A stretch of DNA of 7,911 nt. It comes from an uncultured Flavobacteriales bacterium (GTDB taxonomy: Bacteria; Bacteroidota; Bacteroidia; Flavobacteriales_D; Parvicellaceae). The number at the start of each line of letters is the position of its first letter. Within the stretch, counting starts at the first letter, position 1. Below, one piece after another: positions 1 to 6,068 of the stretch. The stretch spans positions 1-7,911 of the forward strand of contig CALDTD010000313.1 in assembly GCA_937924345.1 (NCBI GenBank), written 5' to 3'. A program made the position numbers and the translations under genes. The notes below the pieces were generated by a model. The model saw nothing but the letters and a program-made list of their open reading frames with translations. It ran no database searches and was not told the DNA's origin.

Positions 1-422
1 CCCTCGACAGCTCCCCACTTATTTAATATCCAGTTGAAATTATAACCATAAGTAAAACCAATTTTAAATGAAATAATTTGTACAACCCCTATAATTGCCA
101 TAATATACGACCACTTTAGGTAAACACTAAATAATTGAAAAAGATTAAACTTATAATATTTTAGTACATAATGATAAAATGTAAATGAAAGAAACATTCC
201 ACCAAATATTTTAATAAAATCAAAAAGTGGATATAAACCAGAAAAAACACTTGTCATTCCTACAATTATAAACCAACTAAAAAGTTTTATTAAATACTTT
301 GGATAACCAAACTTTAGCATAAAGATTGGGATCAGTATTAAAAAAATAATGTAATGAAAATAGCCCTCAAAAGGGTATTTAAAAAAAACGTAAGAGTTTA
401 AGAAGATAGAGATTAATATCAT
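1..422 (-). CDS. O-antigen ligase/polymerase-like membrane protein (partial, C-terminus off the left edge)
   Basis: The minus strand is open from the left edge to an ATG at 422-420, giving the first 140 residues of an incomplete protein. It is very hydrophobic and rich in Phe, Ile, Leu and Tyr. About four membrane segments are visible (roughly residues 1-14, 22-38, 46-80 and 100-118), separated by short Lys-containing loops, the pattern expected of the Wzy/WaaL class that polymerises or ligates surface polysaccharide in the inner membrane. It lies 38 bp downstream of a glycosyltransferase on the same strand, which supports a role in polysaccharide export or assembly. The start is uncertain: the frame stays open further upstream with charged residues typical before a first membrane helix, but holds no other ATG, GTG or TTG before a TGA. 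The family call is inferred from topology and context; the diagnostic C-terminal part is missing. Confidence 0.62.
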   Translation of the reverse strand, partial: MILISIFLNSYVFFKYPFEGYFHYIIFLILIPIFMLKFGYPKYLIKLFSWFIIVGMTSVFSGLYPLFDFIKIFGGMFLSFTFYHYVLKYYKFNLFQLFSVYLKWSYIMAIIGVVQIISFKIGFTYGYNFNWILNKWGAVE

Positions 423-460
423 TATCTCTACTACTCTAGAAACTTTTATTTTATTTTCGA

Positions 461-1621
461 TTATGATGGCTTGTGATATAAGTTTTCAATGGTCTCTTTA
501 ATTTCTTGAGCCAACTTTTCCCAAAGGTATTGTTTTTTAACTTTTTGTAATGAATTTAACTTCATTTTAAGTAAATCCTCACTTTGCATATCAATAAGAA
601 TAGATAAAGCATTTTCTAAGCTCTTTAGCTCTAAAGGAGGAATAATCAATCCATTTTCATTGTTTACAATAAACTCTACCGCTCCTACATCAGTTGCCAA
701 AATTGCTAAACCTCTCGCCATTCCTTCAAGAATAACATTTGGCATTCCTTCAGAGTGACTCGGGCAGACTAGCACATCCATTTTATCGAGCAAATCGGTA
801 ATTCTATTTTTTGATTTCAACTCACCATGATAAAATATATTCTTGTGTATAATGCCTTCTGGGAGTGGTCCTATAAAATGCATTTCAAAATCATGATTAA
901 CAATTAATTTCTGTAAGACAATTTGTAACTCATGAACTCCCTTTCTAACCTCATCTCTGCCTATGAAAACAAATTTCTTTATATGCGAAGGCTCTTGCAC
1001 TTCAGATTTTCTTATCCATTGATTATCTATTCCCGATGGATACTCTAAAACTTGAGTCTTTTCTAGTTTAAAATTATCTTTAATTAAATTAGTAATTTTT
1101 CCACCATAAGAAAAGATAAAATCTGCATGCTCATTATTCCACTTAGTAGGCTTACGTAATAATTTAGCTTTTAATTTTTGTGAAACTGAAGTGTTTGCTT
1201 GATACATTTCATACCCATGAAACTTAACTCCAATTAAAGGAAGAGCAACACCTCTTTTTTTCTGCTCCATATAAAACCAACCGCAAAAGCCTTTAGCATA
1301 AACAAAATCAAACTCACTAAAATCAAATGCATTAAAAAGAGTTTTAGAATATTTGTAAGAATTACGAATATAATGCCCAGGAACTTTACTTGGTTTAGGA
1401 AAGTTAAATCCTCTTATCGCTTTAAGTTTATTGTAATTATCATTAAAAAGTTTCTTATTTACTTCTTGGGGATTTGGTATGGCTTCACCGTAAGGTACAC
1501 AGTGTGCTAATGTAACATCTACTCCACTAAGCGTAAAAAACTTAGCAATATTTGCAGAATGTCGTTGCATCCCGCCTGTTACAAAAGGAGTAATTCCATC
1601 TGTAAGTAATAATATTCGCAT
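461..1621 (-). CDS. GT4-family glycosyltransferase (surface polysaccharide synthesis)
   Basis: This 386-residue protein has the two-Rossmann-domain (GT-B) layout of retaining GT4 enzymes, which move a sugar from a nucleotide-sugar donor to a growing lipid-linked glycan at the cytoplasmic face of the inner membrane. The N-terminal domain starts with a beta strand followed by the Gly-Gly-Met-Gln-Arg-His loop (about residues 16-21), the usual acceptor-side glycine loop. The C-terminal domain begins near a Phe-Ile-Gly-Arg strand and contains the E-x7-E signature (Glu291 and Glu299 in SEGMPNVILEG), which binds the donor nucleotide-sugar, followed by a GLAILATDVGAVEFI strand-loop. Length is normal for the family. 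The ATG at 1621 directly precedes the first beta strand, so the start is firm. There is no signal peptide. The membrane protein 38 bp downstream suggests a polysaccharide operon. Sugar specificity cannot be read from sequence. Confidence 0.9.
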   Translation of the reverse strand: MRILLLTDGITPFVTGGMQRHSANIAKFFTLSGVDVTLAHCVPYGEAIPNPQEVNKKLFNDNYNKLKAIRGFNFPKPSKVPGHYIRNSYKYSKTLFNAFDFSEFDFVYAKGFCGWFYMEQKKRGVALPLIGVKFHGYEMYQANTSVSQKLKAKLLRKPTKWNNEHADFIFSYGGKITNLIKDNFKLEKTQVLEYPSGIDNQWIRKSEVQEPSHIKKFVFIGRDEVRKGVHELQIVLQKLIVNHDFEMHFIGPLPEGIIHKNIFYHGELKSKNRITDLLDKMDVLVCPSHSEGMPNVILEGMARGLAILATDVGAVEFIVNNENGLIIPPLELKSLENALSILIDMQSEDLLKMKLNSLQKVKKQYLWEKLAQEIKETIENLYHKPS

Positions 1622-1634
1622 CCTAAAAAAAATG

Positions 1635-1642
1635 TATATTTG
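1635..1642 (+). promoter_or_regulatory. Candidate -7 promoter element for the CBS-nadK operon
   Basis: The plus strand reads TATATTTG, matching TAnnTTTG. It would imply a start near 1648 and a leader of nearly 80 bases before the ATG at 1727. No clear -33 TTG precedes it at the right distance. No closer exact TAnnTTTG is present between here and the gene, so this is the best visible candidate, but it is weak. Confidence 0.25.
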
Positions 1643-1661
1643 TATTAAGTCCTCCTTATGA

Positions 1662-1669
1662 CAAATATA
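1662..1669 (-). promoter_or_regulatory. Candidate -7 promoter element for the glycosyltransferase operon
   Basis: On the minus strand this reads TATATTTG, an exact match to the Bacteroidota -7 consensus TAnnTTTG. Transcription would start near 1655, leaving a leader of about 35 bases before the ATG at 1621. The nearest upstream TTG triplets lie only 12-15 bases away, closer than the roughly 17-23 usual for the -33 element, so the -33 part is not convincing. An AGGAGG sequence (minus strand, 1656-1651) is about 30 bases from the start codon, too far to act as a normal ribosome binding site. Confidence 0.45.
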
Positions 1670-1726
1670 CTATTAAGGCAACAACTAGGGTATATTATTT
1701 AGTTAGATTAAAACATATTTTTATTT

Positions 1727-2389
1727 ATGTTAGCAAAAGATATTATAATAAATACAATTCCACCTATTAAACCCAACGAAAGTGGGACTAAAGCACTTGA
1801 TTGGATGGATGAGTTTAAAGTAACACATATTCCCGTTGTAAAAGGCAAAGAATATTTAGGGTTAGTTTCTGACACCGTTATTTATGATCAAAATGATGCT
1901 GATGCAGCATTAGAAAAAATGAATATCGCTTATAACAGACCTTTTGTCTATTCAGACAGTCATATTTACGATGTGTTCAAAATCATCTCAGAACGAAACC
2001 TTACGCTTGTTCCAATTATAGATCGTTTAGAAAATTATATAGGTTGTACAAGTTTAAAAGCCGTTACTGATGTATTTACAAGCGCATCCTCAATTACTGA
2101 GCTGGGAGCAATCATTATTTTAGACATTAATAAAGTAGATTATTCTTTGGCGGAAATTGCACAAATTATAGAAGGTAATGACACTAAAATACTAAGTTCA
2201 TTTATTACATCTTCTAATAACTCTAATAAAATGGAAGTTACCATTAAGGTTAACAGAGAACATATTGGAGGTGTTTTACAAACTTTAAATCGTTATGATT
2301 ATGTAGTAAAAGCATATTTCACACAAAAAAATATGGAAGACGCCTTAAAAAACCGTTATGACCTCCTAATGAATTATCTTAACACTTAA
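1727..2389 (+). CDS. CBS-domain protein with ACT-like C-terminus, upstream of NAD kinase
   Basis: A 220-residue soluble protein without signal peptide or membrane segments. Residues 1-56 and 69-121 form a tandem CBS pair (Bateman module): each shows the helix-strand pattern with a Val/Ile-Pro-Val/Ile-Val/Ile core (THIPVV near 33-38, LVPII near 94-98). Such modules usually bind adenine nucleotides such as AMP, ATP or NAD-related ligands. Residues about 124-199 alternate beta-alpha-beta like an ACT fold, a small-molecule sensing domain, but this is inference from pattern. No catalytic domain is attached, so a stand-alone sensor or regulator is likely. A CBS gene just before nadK is a recurrent arrangement in Bacteroidota, and here the intergenic gap is only 10-22 bp, suggesting co-transcription and possible translational coupling. 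The ATG at 1727 gives the full first CBS motif. Exact function is unknown. Confidence 0.85.
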   Translation: MLAKDIIINTIPPIKPNESGTKALDWMDEFKVTHIPVVKGKEYLGLVSDTVIYDQNDADAALEKMNIAYNRPFVYSDSHIYDVFKIISERNLTLVPIIDRLENYIGCTSLKAVTDVFTSASSITELGAIIILDINKVDYSLAEIAQIIEGNDTKILSSFITSSNNSNKMEVTIKVNREHIGGVLQTLNRYDYVVKAYFTQKNMEDALKNRYDLLMNYLNT

Positions 2390-2411
2390 ATTTTGACCTA
2401 TTAAAGCTAAA

Positions 2412-3290
2412 ATAAAAATTGCGATTTTCGGAAAAAGTTTTCCTGATTCAGCCAACCAACAGATACAAACACTCTTCGAGGAACTCGACAAAAGAAAAAT
2501 TGAGTTTTATATTAACTCAAGATTAAATGACTTTATTTCTAATAAAATCAAGATTTCAAGTAAACATTCTGTTTATATTGATTCCGATGAAATCTCTGAG
2601 CCCGTAAATTTTCTACTTAGCATTGGTGGTGACGGCACCTTGCTGGATACCATAACTGCAGTAGGAGATTCTAAGCTACCTATAGTTGGTCTTAACACAG
2701 GAAGATTAGGTTTTTTAGCTTATAACTATAAAGAAGAGATTATTCAAATGCTTGATAACTTAGAGCAAGGAGATTATAAACTTCAAAGAAGATCTTTGTT
2801 ACAAGCAAAAACAAAAGGGCATTTATTTGGCAAGAATAACTATGCGCTTAATGAGCTTACTGTTAGTAAGAAAGATTCATCATCTATGATGACAGTGAAT
2901 ACTTTTATTGATGGAGAGTGTCTAAATTCTTACTGGTCTGACGGACTAATAATCGCTACTCCAACTGGCTCAACTGCTTACTCATTAAGTTGTGGAGGAC
3001 CAATTGTATTACCTGGGTCAAAAAACTTTGTTGTTAACCCAATAGCTCCACATAACCTAACAGCAAGACCTGTCGTAATCCCAGATGATGTTGAAATAAC
3101 ATTAAAAGTTGAAGGACGTGAACCAGAATTTTTAGCAACACTAGATAGTAGAACAATTACAATTTCAAATTCGACTTCTATAATTGTAAAAAAAGCGCCA
3201 TTCTACATTAATTTAGTCCAATTTAAAAACCAAAGCTTTTTAAATACATTGAGAAAAAAAATGCATTGGGGAAGCGATATAAGAAATTAA
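2412..3290 (+). CDS. nadK: NAD kinase (non-ATG start: ATA 2412 or ATT 2400)
   Basis: ATP-dependent NAD kinase, a cytoplasmic enzyme that phosphorylates NAD+ to NADP+ and is generally essential. Numbered from 2412 (292 aa), the nucleotide-binding GGDGT motif is at residues 72-76 with catalytic-site Asp74. The GLNTGRLGFLA segment follows, then the Asn147-Glu148 pair of the NE motif and the DGLIIATPTGSTAYSLSCGG signature from Asp177; length and motif spacing are normal for the family. The frame is open from 2397, just after an in-frame TGA at 2394-2396. It has no ATG, GTG or TTG before the TTG at 2640, which lies immediately after GGDGT and would delete it. The N-terminus therefore must start at ATT 2400 (296 aa) or ATA 2412. 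The latter aligns with the usual Met-Lys-Ile/Val-Ala-Ile beginning of the family. A start-codon mutation or sequencing error is the alternative. It shares an operon with the CBS gene. Confidence 0.92.
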   Translation: MKIAIFGKSFPDSANQQIQTLFEELDKRKIEFYINSRLNDFISNKIKISSKHSVYIDSDEISEPVNFLLSIGGDGTLLDTITAVGDSKLPIVGLNTGRLGFLAYNYKEEIIQMLDNLEQGDYKLQRRSLLQAKTKGHLFGKNNYALNELTVSKKDSSSMMTVNTFIDGECLNSYWSDGLIIATPTGSTAYSLSCGGPIVLPGSKNFVVNPIAPHNLTARPVVIPDDVEITLKVEGREPEFLATLDSRTITISNSTSIIVKKAPFYINLVQFKNQSFLNTLRKKMHWGSDIRN

Positions 3291-3300
3291 TCTCAATTTA

Positions 3301-3320
3301 ATACTTTTACAAAAAAGTAT
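3301..3320 (+). other. Small perfect hairpin after nadK
   Basis: ATACTTTT (3301-3308) and AAAAGTAT (3313-3320) pair perfectly around an ACAA loop, 10 bases after the nadK stop. The stem has only one G-C pair and no T-run follows, so it is at best a weak terminator or RNA 3' end element, and may be chance in AT-rich DNA. Confidence 0.25.
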
Positions 3321-3360
3321 AATTTAACGTTTTCATTACATCTTTTTACATAAAAAAAAC

Positions 3361-3368
3361 TACTTTTG
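3361..3368 (+). promoter_or_regulatory. Candidate -7 promoter element for the tandem outer-membrane genes
   Basis: TACTTTTG is an exact match to TAnnTTTG, 29 bases before the ATG at 3398. It would give a leader of about 20-25 bases. No clear -33 TTG sits 17-23 bases upstream. It would let the two barrel-protein genes be transcribed separately from CBS-nadK across the 107-bp gap. Confidence 0.45.
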
Positions 3369-3397
3369 TCTATATATATCTCACAAAGAGACCATAA

Positions 3398-4270
3398 ATG
3401 AATAAAATTCTTATTATAATCACTTGTTTAACAGCTTCCTACAGCACAATCAATGCTCAGAGTTGGAAGTTTCTACGTAATGAGTTTTCATTTGGGCTTG
3501 GAGCAACTACTTTTTTAGGAGATCTTGGAGGTGCTAATCGAGAAGCATCAAGAAACATTGTAGGAATAAGAGATTTTGACTTCAACGCTACTAGACCTGC
3601 TTTTAACATCGGATATCGACGCTATTTCTCACCATATATTTCAGGCAAAGCTGGTTTCACATTTGGTCAAGTAAGTGCAGATGACGCTAATACAGAAGAT
3701 GTTTTTAGAAAAAATCGAAATTTAAATTTTAAATCTCCAATTGCTGAGTTAGCAATTCAATTCGAGTACTTTCCTTTTAGAGAATATTTTGGTCACCTTT
3801 ATAGATCTAATGGTGTTGTGGGTAAACGAGTGAATCACTTAAGCCCTTATTTGTTTGCTGGAATTGGCGCTTTTTGGTACAATCCTAAAGGTAGATATAA
3901 TAATGGTTGGGAAAAATTGAGGCCTTTACAAACAGAAGATGTTAGTTATGGTAGTTTTTCAATGTCATTCCCTCTAGGAATGGGACTTAAATATGCAATT
4001 GATAAACAGTGGAGTATTGGTCTAGAAGTAGGAGTTCGCTACACACTAACAGACTATGTGGATGATGTGAGTACGGTATATGTTGATAAATCTAATGCAG
4101 ATGCCAAAACACAATTCTTAGCTAATCCATCTGAGATACCAGAGCAAGCAAGTTGGACTATACCTGGTCAGCAAAGAGGAAGCTCAACAGAAAATGATTC
4201 GTTCACTTTCGCAATATTATCTATTAATTATAAGTTATTAAAAGGAAGGTTAAATTTACCTAAGTTTTAA
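3398..4270 (+). CDS. DUF6089-like outer-membrane beta-barrel protein (first tandem copy)
   Basis: A 290-residue exported protein. It opens with a Sec signal peptide (MNKILIIITCLTASYSTINA, probable cleavage before or after Gln21). Alternating aromatic/hydrophobic strands and Gly-rich turns follow, typical of a small outer-membrane beta-barrel: FGLGATTFLGDLGG near 33-46, then GYRRYFSPYISGKAGFTFG, and PYLFAGIGAFWYNPKG. The TDYVDDVSTVY segment at 218-228 is a recognisable mark of the DUF6089 family and recurs in the next gene. Position right after nadK is typical for DUF6089 in Bacteroidota, where it normally precedes uppS and bamA; its molecular role is not established. The second copy follows after 13 bp, so the two are surely co-transcribed. 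The start is supported by the signal peptide. I am confident of the barrel and export, less of the exact family name. Confidence 0.82.
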   Translation: MNKILIIITCLTASYSTINAQSWKFLRNEFSFGLGATTFLGDLGGANREASRNIVGIRDFDFNATRPAFNIGYRRYFSPYISGKAGFTFGQVSADDANTEDVFRKNRNLNFKSPIAELAIQFEYFPFREYFGHLYRSNGVVGKRVNHLSPYLFAGIGAFWYNPKGRYNNGWEKLRPLQTEDVSYGSFSMSFPLGMGLKYAIDKQWSIGLEVGVRYTLTDYVDDVSTVYVDKSNADAKTQFLANPSEIPEQASWTIPGQQRGSSTENDSFTFAILSINYKLLKGRLNLPKF

Positions 4271-4283
4271 TTTTTATAACTTA

Positions 4284-5090
4284 ATGAAAGCAAAGTCTTT
4301 TTTACTTTTAATTTTATTCTACATTCACACCAATTTAGTTTGGTCACAGTCTTATGTAGATGAAATTGCACTTATGGCAGGTGGAGCTTATTACATGGGA
4401 GATATAAATCCATATACCCATTTCAACAACTACAACTATCATTTTGGAGCTGGATATAGAAGAACTTTAGACAATAAACAAATAGTTCTAAGAGGACACG
4501 TAATGTATGGGCGTGTTTCTGCCGAAAGCCAAACAACGAACCTTAATTTTAGGTCAACTATATTAGAAATTGGTCCAGCAATAGAAATAAACTTTATGCC
4601 ATTTGTAATAGGTGAAACAAAGAAATACAAAGGCACACCTTATTTATTTGGAGGGTTAACCTACTTTAAAATGAATCCTCAAACAAATAATAATGGAAAT
4701 TGGATAAACTTACAATCTTTAGGAACTGAAGGACAGGGCTCTTCTTTAAATGAGGAAGACAGTTACAAAACGCAACAGATTAGTCTACCTTTTGGTTTAG
4801 GTTTAAAAATAAATTTATCAAAACGTTTTGCTCTCAATATGGAATATGGGATGCGTAAAACATTTACAGATTATTTAGATGACATTTCAGGAACTTATGT
4901 TAACACAGACAAACTTGAACAGGAAAATGGTGAACTTGCTGCTAATCTAAGTAGAAGCCAAGGTATAGAAGGTCTTCAAAGAGGCAATGCTCAGAACAAG
5001 GACTGGTATTCTTTTTATAACGTAATGTTATGTTTTAGGATCTTACCTAGTAGTGAATGTAAAAATAATTTTAGTCGAAAAAAAAGATGA
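4284..5090 (+). CDS. DUF6089-like outer-membrane beta-barrel protein (second tandem copy)
   Basis: A 268-residue paralogue of the preceding protein. It has a signal peptide (MKAKSFLLLILFYIHTNLVWS, cleavage near Gln22), then MAGGAYYMGDINP, corresponding to the first copy's GLGATTFLGDLGG. TPYLFGGLTYFKMNP matches PYLFAGIGAFWYNP, SLPFGLGLKINLSKRFALNMEYGMRKTFTDYLDDISGTY matches the same stretch of copy one in short blocks, and the TDYLDDI mark lies at 195-201. Outside these blocks the two have diverged strongly, so this is an old duplication rather than a recent one. The C-terminus differs from a usual barrel end: after an aromatic final strand (MLCFRIL) it carries a short basic tail (SSECKNNFSRKKR). 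The last codons and stop lie inside a hairpin. Function is unknown; outer-membrane location is inferred. Confidence 0.82.
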   Translation: MKAKSFLLLILFYIHTNLVWSQSYVDEIALMAGGAYYMGDINPYTHFNNYNYHFGAGYRRTLDNKQIVLRGHVMYGRVSAESQTTNLNFRSTILEIGPAIEINFMPFVIGETKKYKGTPYLFGGLTYFKMNPQTNNNGNWINLQSLGTEGQGSSLNEEDSYKTQQISLPFGLGLKINLSKRFALNMEYGMRKTFTDYLDDISGTYVNTDKLEQENGELAANLSRSQGIEGLQRGNAQNKDWYSFYNVMLCFRILPSSECKNNFSRKKR

Positions 5091-5117
5091 AATAACAAAA
5101 GTTAACTCATCTTTTTT
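5080..5117. terminator. Intrinsic, possibly bidirectional terminator after the outer-membrane genes
   Basis: AAAAAAGATGA (5080-5090) and TCATCTTTTTT (5107-5117) are perfectly complementary over 11 bp. An inner TAAC/GTTA stem around an AAAA loop extends the fold after a two-base mismatch. The T-run ends the plus-strand transcript, and the A-run gives a T-run on the other strand, so it could also stop leftward transcription from the convergent response regulator. The TGA stop codon of the preceding gene (5088-5090) is part of the stem. Confidence 0.65.
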
Positions 5118-5138
5118 AAACAAGGAAAATATAAAATC

Positions 5139-5167
5139 AGTAATAATGAGTTTTATCTCTAATTACT
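5139..5167. other. Interrupted hairpin between convergent genes
   Basis: AGTAAT (5139-5144) pairs with ATTACT (5162-5167), and GAG (5148-5150) with CTC (5157-5159), around a TTTTAT loop with a small internal bulge. It is weak and AT-rich. It could be a transcript 3' element or chance. Confidence 0.2.
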
Positions 5168-5183
5168 AACAAATAGACGGCTG

Positions 5184-5204
5184 CAAAAACAAAAGGTTGC
5201 TTTT
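5184..5204 (-). terminator. Weak candidate terminator of the response-regulator gene
   Basis: Read on the minus strand, AAAAG (5204-5200) and CTTTT (5195-5191) form a 5-bp stem with a CAAC loop, followed by G and five T residues (5189-5185). The stem begins within the TAA stop codon. It is short and A/T-rich, so weak; the stronger hairpin at 5080-5117 may be the real stop. Confidence 0.3.
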
Positions 5205-5901
5205 ACTCCTCTTTGGGTGTAAATTTATAACCTACTCCACGAATAGATTTAAAAAAAGTATTTGGTTGTTGATCACTTTCAAAGATCTTTCGAAAAGAGA
5301 GAATTACATTATCAATAGTTCTTGTTGTTGGATAAATTTCATAACCCCAAACTTTCTCTAGTATTTCTTGTCTACTTACAGCTTGATTTTTCTTATCAAT
5401 CAATAATTTTAACAAATTAACCTGTTTTTTTGTAAGAGCAATTACCTCTTTATTATTTCCTACAACTTCAAAAGAACTAAAATTCACTAGATAACTTCCA
5501 ATTTCGTAATTTTCTATATTATTAGCAGAAATTTCATTAGAACTTCTTTTGATCAACAATTTAATTCTCAGTAAAAGTTCCTCAATATTAAAAGGCTTTG
5601 TTAGATAATCGTCTCCTCCAATAGAAAGCCCCTTAATCTTATCTTCACTATCACTTTTTGCCGTTAAAAAGAGTATTGGAGTGTGCTTATCATTTAAACG
5701 TATGGTTTCGCAGATATCAAAACCATTAACATCTGGAAGCATAACATCTAACACAATAGTATCAAAATGTTTTTCTTTTATCTTTTGAATAGCATCCTTT
5801 CCTTTAAACACTGAAGTAACATTATACCCTTCTAAATCAAGGTTTAACTTAATTGCTTCATGCAAATTTTCTTCATCTTCGACTAAAAGAATGTTTTTCA
5901 T
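5203..5901 (-). CDS. OmpR/PhoB-family response regulator (RprY-like)
   Basis: A 232-residue two-component response regulator that would be phosphorylated by a sensor histidine kinase and then bind DNA. Receiver domain, residues 1-118: acidic Glu8-Asp9-Glu10 pocket, phospho-acceptor Asp52 in VLDVMLPD, Thr80 and Lys102 in LTKPF, all in place, so it should be phosphorylatable. The winged-helix domain, about 130-228, has the recognition-helix segment TTRTIDNVILSFRKIFE near 192-208 and the final RGVGYKF hairpin. It resembles the RprY-type regulators of Bacteroidota, but I do not assign the symbol. No histidine kinase lies in the window: downstream is a convergent barrel gene, and upstream a divergent small-protein gene. 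The kinase must be elsewhere, or the regulator is solitary. The ATG at 5901 begins the first beta strand exactly, so the start is firm. Confidence 0.93.
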   Translation of the reverse strand: MKNILLVEDEENLHEAIKLNLDLEGYNVTSVFKGKDAIQKIKEKHFDTIVLDVMLPDVNGFDICETIRLNDKHTPILFLTAKSDSEDKIKGLSIGGDDYLTKPFNIEELLLRIKLLIKRSSNEISANNIENYEIGSYLVNFSSFEVVGNNKEVIALTKKQVNLLKLLIDKKNQAVSRQEILEKVWGYEIYPTTRTIDNVILSFRKIFESDQQPNTFFKSIRGVGYKFTPKEE

Positions 5902-5927
5902 AGCTCAATTTATTTAATCATCAAAAC

Positions 5928-5935
5928 CAAATGTA
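5928..5935 (-). promoter_or_regulatory. Candidate -7 promoter element for the response regulator
   Basis: On the minus strand this reads TACATTTG, an exact TAnnTTTG match, 26 bases before the ATG at 5901. This would give a leader of roughly 20 bases. No TTG is found at the usual -33 distance, so only the -7 half is supported. Confidence 0.5.
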
Positions 5936-6011
5936 ATTAATAAAATTGTTGACTAGATTTAGTATGTGAATTTTTTAACAAGTTTTACTTCTACTTTTTC
6001 TTTTAAATTAA

Positions 6012-6041
6012 TTGCCATCCCATTCAATAAAACTTATATTG
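6012..6041 (+). promoter_or_regulatory. Weak promoter candidate for the small secreted protein and protease
   Basis: A TTG at 6012-6014 and a TATATTG at 6035-6041 are separated by 20 bases, a good spacing for Bacteroidota -33 and -7 elements. The -7 half departs from TAnnTTTG, lacking one T before the G. It would start transcription near 6048, about 20 bases before the ATG at 6069. No exact TAnnTTTG was found between 5936 and 6068 on this strand. Confidence 0.25.
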
Positions 6042-6068
6042 CAGTTGATTTTAATACAATTACCAATT

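Larger units (their letters stand above)
1635..1669. repeat. Imperfect inverted repeat between divergent genes
   Basis: The arms 1635-1649 (TATATTTGTATTAAG) and 1655-1669 (CTTATGACAAATATA) are complementary at 13 of 15 positions, with a 5-base spacer (TCCTC). The element lies between the glycosyltransferase and the CBS protein gene. Each arm contains a TAnnTTTG sequence on opposite strands. It could be an RNA hairpin, a dyad operator or two opposed promoter elements; the sequence alone does not decide. Confidence 0.55.

Noticed and set aside
1651..1656. AGGAGG on the minus strand as a Shine-Dalgarno site for the glycosyltransferase
   Set aside because: It is about 30 bases from the ATG at 1621, and Bacteroidota rarely depend on such sites; it is part of the inverted-repeat loop region.
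2640..3290. NAD kinase starting at TTG 2640 (216 residues)
   Set aside because: This start follows the GGDGT motif and would remove catalytic Asp74 and the first domain half, while the upstream frame clearly encodes the family N-terminus.
4439..4636. Open frame on the minus strand, 65 codons
   Set aside because: It lies wholly inside the second barrel-protein gene, which has clear homology to its neighbour; the reverse frame shows no domain or signal.
6012..6068. TTG start extending the small secreted protein by 19 residues
   Set aside because: It would put the signal peptide internally. The ATG at 6069 gives a normal n-region, hydrophobic core and cleavage site.
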